Source of the DNA: Patiria pectinifera
Taxonomy: Eukaryota; Echinodermata; Asteroidea; Valvatida; Asterinidae
Direction of reading: 5' to 3'
Length of the DNA stretch: 64,000 nt
NCBI GenBank assembly: GCA_029964075.1
Contig: CM057149.1
Location: 568,465-632,464, forward strand
Position numbers and translations under genes: made by a program. The notes beneath the pieces were generated by a model. That model did not search any database. It had not been told where the DNA came from and saw nothing but the letters and a program-made list of their open reading frames with translations. Of the stretch, positions 43,101 through 50,128 are shown piece after piece (positions within the stretch are counted from its first letter, which is position 1; each line of letters begins with the position of its first letter).

Positions 43101-46100
43101 TGAAATTTGTGTACAAAACCAATGAGAACTGTTAAAATAGTAAAGGTACAAACAAATGAATGAAAATAACAGCGTTGCTGTTGAAACCCCTCAGCCAGAG
43201 TCAAGTTATCATCCGGAAACCATTAACTGAACATGGTGACCTTGACCTTTGGCCTTTAACCCCAGAACCAGTCCCAACATGCCTGTACCAATGGGAAACC
43301 CCTAACGAAGTTAGACATCAAAATCTCATTTCTAACTCAAGTTATCATCCGGAAACCATTTACCTTTAACTCACCATGGTGACCTTGACCTTTGACCTTT
43401 TGACCCCAAAACCAATCCCAACTTGCCTACTCCCAAGGGCAACCCTCTACCAAAGTTAGACACCCAAATCTCATTTCAAACTCAAGTTATCATTCGGAAA
43501 CCATTTACCTTTTACTCACCAGAGTGACCTTGACCTTTGACCTTTTGACCTCAAACCCAATACCAACTTGCCTACTCCTAAGGGCAACCCCCTACCAAAG
43601 TTACAACCCCAAACATTTCTAACTCACCATGGTGACCTTGACCTTTGACCTTTTGACCCCAAACCCACTCCCAACTTGCCTTCTCCCAAGGGCAACCCTC
43701 TACCAAAGTTAGACACCAAAATCTCATTTCTAACTCAAGTTATCATCCGGAAACCATTTACCTTTAACTCACCACGGTGACCTTGACCTTTGACCTTTTG
43801 ACCTCAAAACCAATCCCAACTTGCCTACTCCCAAGGGCAACCCCCTACCAAAGTTAGACATCCAAATCTCATTTCTAACTCAAGTTATCATCCGGAAACC
43901 ATTTACCTTTAACTCACCACGGTGACCTTGACCTTTGACCTTTTGACCCCAAAACCAATCCCAACTTGTCTACTCCTAAGGGCAACCCCCTACCGAAGTT
44001 ACAACCCCAAACAACATTTCTAACTCAAGTTATCATCCGGATACTAAGCCGGACAGCCAGACGGAATTGTGGGGTGATAGCATTGTGTTCCCAATATCCC
44101 TTTTTCTAAAGATTCCCTTCTGGGGTGATGTTTTTCTATTGTGAAAAAAAGTGGGGTGATGTGTCCTGAAAGGAACATCACACCACAAGGGTGGTATGGT
44201 CAGAACGCACTGACGGACGGACGGACGGACGGACGCCCTAGGCGATGACAATACCCCTCGAGCCTATCGGCTCAGGGGTAAAAATTAGTGACAATAGGGG
44301 GTCCATGATTGCACAAAGCCGCCTTTCGCCTGTGAACTTTGCCCCCCCCCCCCCCAATGCTACAAGAGCAAAGGACAATGCAGGTGTACACGTATTTATG
44401 CCAGTTTATACATTTCCATATCTTCAAACTCCTTTAAAATCAAAGCAATGTACACAAGCACAAATTGAAAATGTAAATATTTGGATTAAAAAGTCGCCCA
44501 CTTCAAAAGGGCCAAACTTCAATGATTTTGTATAGAGAAGATATACCAATGTACATTGTACCAAAATTTCCTTCACGGTAATACACATGTACACATTTCA
44601 AATGGGAACATTTAATTTTATTTTCTATAGGTGGTAACAGAAAAATACAACCTTGCACAATGATTCCCTTGAATCAAGTTGTTACTATGAGCTTTAACCA
44701 TACCTGATTGTTACTTCTACATCAATTATCTTTCTCTCGGTATGTGTTAATGTGGCAAACAAAATTGCAACTGGAAGTGAAATAGTCTTGGGGGAAGTTG
44801 AATGGGTTCAGAGGGCACTTAACACTCACTTGGGCAAATCCGAACGCTGTGGTGGTTCCATCATACTTTGATCATAGGAAGGAGGGGCCAGCGGGGCACC
44901 AAAATTGCCATAACCAGCAATAGCATCCATCTTGTCTGATGGTGGGGCAGTGGCTGCTGCTGGGGGCTAGAATGCACATCAAGTAGAAATTATGCACATG
45001 AAAACAATGCAATCATACATTCTGTGCCACAATCATTCACTCAAAATCAATCAAGTGACTGTTTTCAACAGTAAAGAGCTCCCAGCCTACATAAAGCAAA
45101 TATGATCTGACTGTTGGTGACTAGCCTGTGTAAAAGGCATGGCAGGTGAAGAGGATTGTTTTTTGTTTTTTTTACTGTCTGTGACTGTTCAGATAGCTGG
45201 AGGTTAATACATACGATAGTACGTGTAGCAATGCTAACTATCTTCAGTGCAGTATACCCCATGGCTCCAAATTTTAAAATACAACAAACAATGTTGTATT
45301 TTGGTGTTTGCCTTCTAGAGCAGGGATAACATTATGGGCAGATGTGCAGTTCTTAGGAAAATGATGTCCAGGATGATGTTTCCAGAATGTTCGAGAGCAC
45401 CTGTATTTTTGGCAACTTTTCTCAGTTAAATTCAGTTATATTTTACCAACCAGCAGGGACAAAAATCGGACAAGAGAAGAGCTTTTTTTAAATAATTTTA
45501 ATCTATTAACAATGTGATGACTATGCATCCAATGCTAACTGCATCCAATCATGCCAATGCTACATGTACATGTACCATACAAACACACATGTTCACCAAT
45601 GTATACCATTTTGTATACGGCTACAGTGCCACAGTCATACCATCTAGTATTATATGTGTATAAATATGATACTGGATCACTTAAGTGTGACAGGCATCTC
45701 AAAAAATTGAGTTCAAAATACAGTAAAATTTCTGTGTTTATTTTAATCTATGATCTGTGTAGGAAGCAATTTAAAAGTATAGAGATAGTTTCTTAACCAA
45801 AAGTACAGTTTTCCTAGTTAATTATTTTCTGAAATTCAAATGTAACGTTCGTAACAAGGTGTCCTGTTTGTGCTATAATTAGCACTTATGAGGTTGGTAA
45901 CTTGTGATATGTGGTATGCATTGGCATTAGTCAGGGAGCCCAACACTTGAAATATCGACCTTTTTGGACCAGGACTTTGGATTATAGAGAAATGACCAAC
46001 TGATTAATGTACTGAAAGACGCCAATACAAACGTTACCTAAAATGTACAGAAAACACTTCAAATTTTGCTGTTGGTTAATTTTAGTTACTAAATGTTATA

Positions 46101-49100
46101 TTATTACAATCACTTTGTCATTTGAAGTACAGAAATGTGCTAAAATATTGTACATACAATGTTGGGAGATATTTATTAGACGTTAATGGCATAATATCTT
46201 ACGTTCGTAACAAAAGACACCAACATCCACAAACTCCCTTAAACCACAGTGACTTATGGAATAGGCTAATAATGAACATTAAAACGAAGATTCTATACAA
46301 TTGCAAGCTAAGTAATCAAAATGTGTTGTAAAATGTAGCCTATTTTACAAATTTCACATTTTGCTGTAACGTATGTAACACGTATCGATTGTGTGGACCC
46401 CAAAGTGCAACCATGCGCCTATTTTTAATTCATATTTGAATGTTATGAATTGAGGATAGTACAAGATGTATGCATGGGTAGCTTCACTTCAAATATAGTT
46501 TAAAGCGAACTGTTTCAATTTGCTTCACTCTGTGTAGGAGGAATGTTACGTATGTAACAGTTGGACACCAAAGTGATCTGTGTTCTTAACATGATTTTTT
46601 TGTACATGGAAAGCACATGGAGACAACAAAAACTTTTTAACAATATGTCATGACTGCTGATGGTTCACAATCACTCCACTTTCAATCAGGACATGTCTGT
46701 TTTCAGTTGCTGTTATGCCCATGTTATGTTTGTAACATTTTGGACACCAAATGTTACAACCGTTACAGTTTCCATATTATTTCCTCATTTTTTTTCAGAA
46801 ATTTCAAGTATTATCCACGGAACTTCTGGTATTTATAACAAGAAGCTTTTATAGAAAAACGAATTTGGCAAAAAGAAGTAAAATAAATAACATGTTATCA
46901 GGAAATATAAAAGTTCTAACCCCTTATGTTCCATTTTGTGCCCTATTTTCACACTAAATAACTGATAAAAATTAATTCCCATGTCCAGTGGTCATAAAGT
47001 TATCTCCTTTATATCTCTCACTCTATATGCACATGAGAAAAAAATAAAAAGACCAAAAGGTAACAAGAAGGTTATTCAATCTGGATCCAATTTTCTCACC
47101 CCAAAATCTCAACAGTATTGTATTTATATACCGGTACATATAACTGACATACAGATCCTTGTCATTTGATTGGTGGAACTCACATCACGTGACATTCGTT
47201 ATTGCTCCCATTCACGCTGTGGCTCAAAAAGTACTATCCGCCCATGGGGAATGGGAAATACTATTCAACAGTTAGGATCATGGCTGGGTACCGGTATTTG
47301 TGTGCAAATGCATGTTGGTGTGCGCATTCAGCGTGGGGCGTAGCGCTTGTTGTTCCAAAGAGCCAGCGCTATAGCGTTGGGTTCAAATATTTTCGTGAAG
47401 GGGTGGTTTGGAAGAGAGAAATTTCCTCCAGTTTTGTATTGAAGAAAAAAAATTTAAATCAAATGACAAGGATCTATATGTCAGTTAAATAAAACAAATA
47501 TTGAGTGGCTTTAAAATGTGAAATGGGAGGAATATTATCGCTCGGTAAAATCTTGACTTTTCCAGTTCACTCGGCTTCGCCTCGTGAAATGGAAAAGTCA
47601 AGATTTTACCTTGCGATAATATTCCTCCCATTCCACGCTGAGCCACTCAATATTTGTATACCATGCACTACACAATTTAGTACCTTGATCCAAAGCTCCA
47701 CTTTTTGACATACCGCTAATTTCATTTCCCTTGTAAAGTAATGTTGGTACCAGTTGGCCATTGGTATGTTTATATACAAAAATGACCAAGTATAGTCGTG
47801 GACGTAGTGTTTCTTTTGTAGGTATTTTTAAGCTCTGGCAGGAGCTTCTACATGTCACTTCGTGTTTGGACGGTCTGTCGGTCTGTCGGTCGGTCAGTTG
47901 GTCGGTCGGCCGGCCGGTCGGTCTGTCTCCGGAAAATTGACCAAAAACGAGCTCCCCAAGTTTCCCATAAAATATAACTACCAAGTGACCAAATATTTAC
48001 CAAATGCAATGCCGTTGTCTATTTTGCATATAAAGTGAGACATTCCGGAACCGGGCCAGAGCTTATTGTGCACCGCACTTGTTTTACTCAACTTAAGCTT
48101 CCAATTGACATAAAAAATATTGCCTTAGTCCAGCTTTCTTTGTCATGTTTGTTGGATAAGTATGTCTGAAAGAACAGGTTTAGAATTACTTAGTTGTTTT
48201 TTGAGAGGGGTGTCATTTAGTCAAAGTCAAATAATCACATGCACCAGTTGTAAAAATAGCTTCAGAACATGGATAGCAAATACTGCAAAATCGTTGACCA
48301 ATAAATTCTGAATTACTCTTGAAGAGTTTGACCAAAAAACGTCTGAATTATCAACAGCCAGGACCCTGGAACCAAACTTGTACATGTATATGCTCCATCA
48401 CATTATTATTACATTATTTTGCTGCTTTTCTGTATGTATTTGGAGGTCTTAACAATCGTACTTGTAGTGATACCACGCGGCTATTTCCACTGGCAGAAAT
48501 GATGAAATGGCTTTTTATGCATGCTGAAACTATGCAGCACAGACGGTGGTGGCAAGTCCCCTGTAAATAATGGTGTGCATAGTGGTGTGTACCGGTACGA
48601 CTTAAATGCCCCATTATGTAGAAGTATCGTCGATCTCAAATAAATGCTTTTTTGAAGGCATTTTTTTTTTCCATTTTGGGGGCCAATTTTGATAGCTATT
48701 GACTGGTGCAAATTAATTTGGCCGAAAATACTCGTATGTGCAGCATAATAATTTGCCTCCCCCCCCCCAAAAAAAATACCAGAGCAACCAACCCTTTTTT
48801 TGCAGATATAATTTTGACCTTATTGTAAATAAATCACTGGTAAATTTGTTTCTTAATCACTTTTTTTTCAATACAATATGCAATAAATGTACCTTTTTTT
48901 TAGATATAAATGCAACTTGACTTCTACACATGTCAATGTTTTTATTGGTAAAATAGTGTTTATATTGGTACATGCTGCTCCTGGGGGGAACTTTGCAGCA
49001 CAAAGGCTTTAAGCCTTATTAATACATGAACATTTCGGTATTTGAACATGGTACTGTTGTGCACATACAAAAAAAGTGTTGATTTAAGTTCTTCTTTTTT

Positions 49101-49448
49101 TCGGGGAGGGGAGGGGAGGGACGGGTCTTGAGTAGTAGTCTCTGTTCTGTGAAAATGTTCAAAAATTTGGATGGCTGTAAGTACCTGTGTTGCTGAAGTG
49201 TTCATTCCACCGCTTTGCCCCTGGGGCTGAGGATATCCACCACCTTGCCCCTGGGGCTGAGGATATCCACCACCTTGCCCCTGGGGTTGAGGATATCCAC
49301 CACCTTGCCCCTGGGGTTGAGGATATCCACCACCTTGCCCCTGGGGTTGAGGATATCCTTGAGGTGCCCCTCCCTGTTGATACCCCCCTGACTGTGGCGG
49401 GTAACTGCCTTGTGGCTGCTGCATCTTAGAGAGATCTAAAGATGACAT
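9996..49448 (-). CDS. SSUH2: SSUH2 (ssu-2 homolog) gene, 11 coding exons, 452 residues
   Basis: Minus-strand join of exons 49448-49185, 44966-44830, 41144-41015, 40820-40760, 40557-40433, 34005-33943, 30651-30521, 27910-27818, 27157-27055, 23226-23122 and 10142-9996. Every border is GT/AG and all phases agree, giving 1359 nt. Seen: a Pro/Gln/Gly-rich N-terminus with five [10 protein letters not shown] repeats (residues 31-80), a core from about 135 containing [14 protein letters not shown] and YKLETFTE, an APGPW block near 209, six CxxCxGxG motifs (241-323) with a His/Asp spacer (278-291), and a C-terminal domain ending CCCGCTII. Known: SSUH2 proteins share this core and DnaJ-type zinc-finger-like repeats; their molecular role is poorly defined. 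Inferred: zinc binding and possible C-terminal lipidation. The ATG is the first after an in-frame TAA 15 nt upstream. Any 5' non-coding exon is not identified. Confidence 0.93.
10920..11210 (+). repeat. Diverged copy of the satellite edge seen at 26.7 kb
   Basis: CACAAACCAAATTTAAAG, AGTATTTCTCAGGTTATCGC, an ACACACACCCAC tract and CTTCGGCTTCACTGCGGGGC repeat the order found at 26700-26850, the right edge of the tandem array there. Confidence 0.55.
11560..12900 (+). pseudogene. Decayed Ty3/gypsy-type gag-pol remnant
   Basis: In order on the plus strand: a zinc knuckle [14 protein letters not shown] (11629-11670), a retropepsin-like [10 protein letters not shown] (11856-11885), the start of a reverse transcriptase with [17 protein letters not shown] and [11 protein letters not shown] (about 12137-12360), then the end of RNase H with [14 protein letters not shown] and [18 protein letters not shown] (about 12400-12610). 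Frames change repeatedly, a TGA interrupts the RT part, and the central RT palm including the YxDD region is missing. It is therefore an inactive, internally deleted copy in the last SSUH2 intron. LTRs were not identified. Confidence 0.85.
13216..13325. repeat. 43-bp tandem repeat, about 2.5 copies
   Basis: Units of the form GACCGGGTTG..GATGGCCACTG..AATGGACAGAGCC recur at a 43-bp period. Short local minisatellite in an SSUH2 intron. Confidence 0.75.
14329..14604. mobile_element. Foldback element with about 60-70-bp arms
   Basis: The left arm (14329-14398, GAATTCCTAAAATCC to CTCACCTCTGTTTACC) is inverted at 14544-14604. A third piece of the arm follows directly (14605-14650). The body between the arms (14399-14543) is found inverted at about 21930-22095, so this is an interspersed family. 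Confidence 0.7.
14650..17760 (-). pseudogene. Decayed DIRS-type retroelement (RT, RNase H, weak recombinase region)
   Basis: Reading the minus strand from 17.4 kb down: an RT segment (17048-16746) preserves [32 protein letters not shown] and FTVPLGLYK, matching the DIRS pattern KMETL--VL-SLK-G-WAASID--D---VPIH--HQK. RNase-H-like VQTDNSTVQ lies near 16230 and a Pro/Leu-rich [16 protein letters not shown] near 15720, as seen between RNase H and tyrosine recombinase in DIRS/Ngaro elements. Stops and frameshifts are frequent. The recombinase catalytic residues could not be identified. It is a dead copy in the 13-kb SSUH2 intron. Confidence 0.6.
18045..18440. repeat. C/G-tract repeat with GCTAGCCCCCCCAAAA motifs
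   Basis: A poly-G tract (18055-18066), then two GTAGCCCCCCCAAAA-like motifs and a final GCTAGCCCCCCCAAAATATTGG with CTGGATCCACCG. It resembles the GGATCC/poly-C MITE at 24 kb but ends were not defined. Confidence 0.4.
18441..20560. other. Intronic, no recognised gene
   Basis: No coding block. Repeats of GGAGAGC/GCTCTCC around 19150-19230 are echoed by GGAGCGC/GCGCTCC at 21190-21265. Confidence 0.35.
20570..20612. repeat. Poly-T/A low-complexity tract
   Basis: Uninterrupted T runs separated by AA. It could be a retroposed tail but has no recognisable body. Confidence 0.7.
21930..22095 (-). repeat. Second copy of the 14.4-kb foldback body
   Basis: On the minus strand it shares CTCACCTCTGTTTACC, ATTTGCATAT, CAGCGCCCAAGCCTCACCCT and TGTTACACAAAGACTCC-like blocks, in order, with 14385-14510. 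Confidence 0.7.
22165..22275. repeat. GGTCTC/AGTCTC short tandem block
   Basis: Irregular six-base units such as GGTCTC and AGTCTC. It is related in sequence to the large CGGACT/CAGACT array at 32.0-32.6 kb. Confidence 0.6.
22407..22765 (-). repeat. tRNA-derived SINE, family B, minus copy
   Basis: On the minus strand a tRNA-like head with GTGCGTAAAGCGCTCGCC and box B GGTTCGAATAC (22699-22690), then CTCCGGGCCCTCCGGTTTTC, ATCTCAGGCTGTGCTC and GGATGATTAGCCTCCCAAAT, and a (TTA)n-type tail at 22407-22430. About 85-90% similar by eye to the plus copy at 31005-31340. Confidence 0.85.
23122..23226 (-). CDS. SSUH2: SSUH2 coding exon 10
   Basis: A 105-nt phase 0-0 exon encoding [20 protein letters not shown] and onward to RIISQ (370-404). 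The acceptor is ACTAG/GTCTGG and the donor TCACAG/GTTTGT. A 13-kb intron packed with mobile elements separates it from the last exon. Confidence 0.87.
23985..24262. mobile_element. hAT-type MITE with perfect 8-bp target duplication
   Basis: TIRs are CAAGGGCGGATCCAG and its inverse CTGGATCCGCCCTTG. The element is flanked on both sides by ATCCCGTT (23977-23984 and 24263-24270), an exact 8-bp duplication typical of hAT transposition. It is 278 bp with no coding capacity and G- and C-tract interiors. Located in the intron between SSUH2 exons 10 and 11. Confidence 0.85.
24830..25010. repeat. Partial copy of the 52-kb foldback terminus
   Basis: TATCACCCCTTCTAAAT, TTTGGTGCTTTGGACCAGTC and AAGCCACCTG occur here in the same order as at 53095-53200, the right end of the large foldback element. 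Confidence 0.65.
25780..26770 (+). repeat. About 150-bp tandem satellite with TGACCTTGACC motifs
   Basis: Six or more diverged units, each with GCCACTGTGACCTTGACC, AATGCAATAGGCTTCTTAGG, CACAAACCAAATTTGAAG and TTCTCAAGTTATCG. Two units carry an extra TGCAGGGCAAAACCTAGTTG block. The right edge has a (CCCA)n tract and GGCTTCGCCGCGGGGC (26780-26850). Intronic in SSUH2. Confidence 0.85.
27055..27157 (-). CDS. SSUH2: SSUH2 coding exon 9
   Basis: Encodes [20 protein letters not shown] and onward to EEQPR (336-369), matching the family's W-N-----V-----P-EL pattern. The acceptor is GGTAG/GTTCAA and the donor CCAAGG/GTAAGC (phase 0). Confidence 0.88.
27305..27400 (+). repeat. tRNA-like sequence, probable SINE head
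   Basis: Box A-like GTGGTTCAGAGGTAAGACG and box B GAGTTCGAGTCCCACC with tRNA-like spacing. The acceptor ends do not pair well and no intact tRNA fold is apparent. A fragment of the box B part is also found inside the satellite at about 26201-26217. Confidence 0.55.
27818..27910 (-). CDS. SSUH2: SSUH2 coding exon 8 (repeats 5-6)
   Basis: Completes Lys304 and encodes [20 protein letters not shown] followed by [10 protein letters not shown] (305-334). These are the last two CxxCxGxG knuckles, followed by the beta-strand-like segment that begins the C-terminal domain. The donor is GAGTG/GTAAGT (phase 2). The split codon gives Trp335. Confidence 0.92.
28757..28956. repeat. Short inverted repeat around CTGTCCCTGTTAC
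   Basis: TTTTCCTGTCCCTGTTAC is inverted as GTAACAGGGACAGGAAAA about 180 bp away. Variants of GTAACAGGGACACC recur at 35088. Intronic. Confidence 0.5.
30521..30651 (-). CDS. SSUH2: SSUH2 coding exon 7 (repeats 3-4, His-rich spacer)
   Basis: Residues 261-303 plus a split codon. Contains CHHCNGSG, then a His/Asp-rich spacer [14 protein letters not shown] (278-291), then CTWCHGTG. The spacer separates the six knuckles into two groups of three. The acceptor is TTTGTAG/ATTCAT and the donor CAGAA/GTAAGC (phase 2), giving Lys304 with exon 8. Confidence 0.93.
31005..31340 (+). repeat. tRNA-derived SINE, family B, plus copy
   Basis: Same family as 22407-22765, in the opposite orientation. Head with GTGCGTAAAGCGCTCGCC and a box B variant GTTTCGAATCC, body with CTCCGGGCCCTCCGGTTTTC, and tail CCTCCCAAATTATTATTATT. 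Lies in the intron between SSUH2 exons 6 and 7. Confidence 0.85.
32008..32572. repeat. CGGACTCAGACTCGGATACCAAGGA minisatellite
   Basis: Roughly 565 bp of hexamers (CGGACT, CAGACT) punctuated by CGGATACCAAGGA. Because the unit length is close to a multiple of three and lacks stops, three long ORFs overlap it (Ser-Asp or Ser-Glu rich). These are best explained by the repeat rather than by a gene. Confidence 0.85.
33205..33850. mobile_element. Diverged foldback repeat
   Basis: The inner pair GAGTTTGTTTCTGCATTCAA and AATGCAGAAACAAACTC (about 33633-33830) are inverted around 150 bp. Outside it, 33205-33340 is similar to the inverse of 33690-33815. No coding capacity. It lies beside SSUH2 exon 6. 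Confidence 0.6.
33943..34005 (-). CDS. SSUH2: SSUH2 coding exon 6 (CxxCxGxG repeats 1-2)
   Basis: A 63-nt phase 0-0 exon for residues 240-260. It contains CHDCVGIG and CHSCHGDG, the first two of six DnaJ-like cysteine knuckles. The acceptor is TTTATAG/CCTTGC and the donor GGTAAT/GTAAGT. Because it is symmetric, skipping it would keep the frame. Confidence 0.92.
34426..34742. mobile_element. Foldback MITE with 73-bp arms and an extra arm copy
   Basis: The arms 34567-34639 and 34655-34727 are near-perfect inverses, separated by about 15 bp. A diverged direct copy of the left arm sits at 34436-34512. The outermost AATCATTCAAATCACTCATG and CATGAGTGATTTGAATGATT also pair, suggesting an original element with a duplicated arm. 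Confidence 0.8.
35285..35442. repeat. GAGTAC minisatellite, interrupted by a transposon
   Basis: Repeated CCGAGTACGAGTACTTG units. The block resumes at 36533 (TACGAGTACTTG) after the 1.09-kb TIR element, showing that the element inserted into it. Confidence 0.7.
35443..36532. mobile_element. 1.09-kb TIR element with GTATAAGCCG repeats, TA duplication
   Basis: Ends are perfect 24-bp inverted repeats beginning CCGTAATTTTCGGAATATAA, flanked by TA on both sides (35441-35442 and 36533-36534). Subterminal GCGTATAAGCCGC motifs cluster at both ends. No transposase was seen in the interior. Superfamily not assigned. Confidence 0.85.
36816..39863 (+). mobile_element. Helitron2/Helentron-like element, copy 2
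   Basis: The 5' end GCTTTTCTGC..GCGGAAAAGC and the 3' end GCAAAAGCC with hairpin CTATG..TCTGTT/AACAGA..CATAG then CTAG and T match copy 1 at 5588-7930. TTTGTACACGTTT and TCACGTGACGTCA blocks near the 5' end are also shared. The interior (37.4-39.6 kb) is not obviously related to copy 1 and may be captured or inserted DNA. One interior stretch (37081-37400) is an interspersed repeat seen again at 53.5 kb. Confidence 0.55.
37081..37430 (+). repeat. Interspersed repeat shared with 53515-53860
   Basis: Both copies carry GTGAGAG, GGGAATTGATA, TCACGTGACCCTTCCTTCC, CCGGAAGT, AATTGGAAAAAG and GCTTCAAAAT-like blocks in the same order, diverged by roughly 20-25% by eye. Confidence 0.7.
40215..40424. 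repeat. GAATCCATCAAAATCCCCCA repeat cluster
   Basis: Three direct copies of TCCTGAATCCATCAAAATCC and one inverted copy (GGATTTTGATGGATTTAGG). A related block sits at 34746-34830. It abuts SSUH2 exon 5, ending within 10 bp of its donor. Confidence 0.7.
40433..40557 (-). CDS. SSUH2: SSUH2 coding exon 5
   Basis: Encodes [20 protein letters not shown] and onward to VPHTASVK (residues 199-239). APGPW and VPHTASVK are family hallmarks just before the zinc-knuckle region. The acceptor is TCATCAG/GGCAAA and the donor GTCAAG/GTAGGA (phase 0). Confidence 0.92.
40760..40820 (-). CDS. SSUH2: SSUH2 coding exon 4
   Basis: A 61-nt exon encoding [20 protein letters not shown] (residues 178-197), which closely resembles the vertebrate SSUH2 segment YRLETF-E-R--W--EP. 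The acceptor is TTTAAAG/TACAAG and the donor TCAAAG/GTAAAC (phase 1). The split codon with exon 5 gives Gly198. Confidence 0.9.
41015..41144 (-). CDS. SSUH2: SSUH2 coding exon 3 (start of conserved core)
   Basis: Encodes [20 protein letters not shown], then [11 protein letters not shown] and onward to AFH (residues 135-177). AREALL and CCYGKKAA are typical of the SSUH2 core. The acceptor is TTAACAG/TATGCC after a pyrimidine-rich tract, and the phase matches exon 2. Upstream sequence stays open, but using the earlier AG (GACAG/GATATA) breaks the frame with exon 2. The donor is TTCCAT/GTAAGT. Confidence 0.88.
42576..43156. mobile_element. Foldback/TIR element of about 580 bp
   Basis: TTTGTTTGTACTACC..CTCATTGGTTTTGTACAC at the left is inverted at the right (GTGTACAAAACCAATGAG..GGTACAAACAAA). 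A (TG)n run lies inside at 42997-43021. No coding capacity. Confidence 0.7.
42997..43021. repeat. (TG)n microsatellite
   Basis: About 12 uninterrupted TG dinucleotides. Confidence 0.9.
43195..44045 (+). repeat. Tandem satellite with TGACCTTGACCTTTGACC motifs
   Basis: Six or so units of about 110-150 bp containing AAGTTATCATCCGGAAACC, GGTGACCTTGACCTTTGACC, CCCAACTTGCCTACTCC and AAGTTAGACA. The array is followed by a (GGAC)n run and CCCTCGAGCCTATCGGCTCA. It is less diverged than the 25.8-kb array. Confidence 0.9.
44212..44235. repeat. (GGAC)n microsatellite at the satellite edge
   Basis: Six tandem ACGG units directly downstream of the 43-kb array and before the CTATCGGCTCAGGGGTAA end motif. 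Confidence 0.85.
44830..44966 (-). CDS. SSUH2: SSUH2 coding exon 2
   Basis: Encodes [20 protein letters not shown] and onward to RSDLP (residues 89-133). It is Pro/Ala-rich with a short [15 protein letters not shown] stretch and is probably unstructured. The acceptor is TTCTAG/CCCCCA and the donor CCCAA/GTGAGT (phase 2). The split codon joins exon 3 as AAT (Asn134). Confidence 0.85.
45840..46775. repeat. Dispersed TTACGTATGTAACA / GGACACC motif series
   Basis: GTTCGTAACAAGGTGTCC, TTACGTTCGTAACAAAAGAC, GTAACGTATGTAACACG, TTACGTATGTAACAGTTGG and GTTTGTAACATTTTGGAC follow each other at roughly 160-360 bp. This is probably an old tandem array. No gene seen. Confidence 0.45.
47495..47656. mobile_element. 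Palindromic foldback MITE, 162 bp
   Basis: The arms run from CAAATATTGAGTGGCT to the centre TTCACTCGGCTTCGCCTCGT and back to AGCCACTCAATATTTG. Nearly the whole element folds into one hairpin, with small differences such as TTTAAAATGTG against CACGCTG. It is intronic. Confidence 0.85.
47867..47932. repeat. GGTCTGTC/GGTCGGTC microsatellite
   Basis: Four-base units GTCG, GTCT and GTCC repeated with a CCGGCCGG centre. Confidence 0.8.
49185..49448 (-). CDS. SSUH2: SSUH2 coding exon 1 (start codon, P/Q/G repeats)
   Basis: Encodes residues 1-88, beginning [18 protein letters not shown]. Five tandem copies of a 30-bp unit encode [10 protein letters not shown]-type decapeptides. The region is low-complexity and probably disordered. 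The exon ends in phase 0 at an ACACAG/GTACTT donor. Reading straight through the donor keeps the frame open for another 74 codons, but those residues look like intron. An in-frame TAA just before the ATG supports this start. Confidence 0.9.
49209..49358 (-). repeat. SSUH2: 30-bp coding tandem repeat within SSUH2 exon 1
   Basis: Five near-identical units of GGATATCCTCA..CCCCAGGGGCAAGGTGG encode the decapeptides at residues 31-80. Copy number may vary between individuals. Confidence 0.9.
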
Positions 49449-49544
49449 AAAAGTGTGACGTTAATACATGTATCTAACAACTGGCAATTAAAAATGGCAA
49501 TTGTAAAGGATCTACAAAAAGATGGTGACCAGTACTACCATGGT

Positions 49545-49575
49545 ACTATACATTGTACATGTACATGTACATGTA
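49545..49575. repeat. (TGTACA)n run
   Basis: Alternating TGTACA units just upstream of SSUH2 exon 1. Similar runs are scattered through the window. Confidence 0.8.
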
Positions 49576-50128
49576 GCTAATTATCTTACTATCTAAAAAT
49601 AAATGTTACTAAAAATAAATGTTACAAAAAAGAGTTTGATGACCACTCAATAATACATACACATACAAAATGAAAAGAGAAGACTTATGTAATACATTAA
49701 TAGTTTATTTGATAAACCTCAAACTTGTTTACCAATGTGAACTCTGTGCAGGTATGGTAGAACACACTTGATGTACAGAACACACTAGATGCACACACTG
49801 GTTTGTACATGTATGGTGCAAAGTACCGGTACATGTACATGAATGCAGACAAAACTAGACCTAATGTGCTTCCCGAAGCATGGATATCAGCCTTAATTGC
49901 CGTTTTATCGGTTTGTCTGAATGCTGACTCGCACTGACCACAAGGTGATCATTGCTAATTGTGGCTGAGATCGGCAAAAGAATGTAAGAGAAACAACTAT
50001 GAACATTTGACATTAAGACTGCTGAAACATTTCATAAAATAGCCTCAAGACAATACATGAAACAGTAGTTAATGCCAGAAGATTAATCCACAAAAACTCT
50101 CAAAAAGTAATCACAGCAGTAGTGTTAT

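Noticed and set aside
43195-44045. CRISPR-like array of direct repeats
   Set aside because: Units are about 110-150 bp, contiguous without unique spacers, in a eukaryotic intron. It is a satellite.
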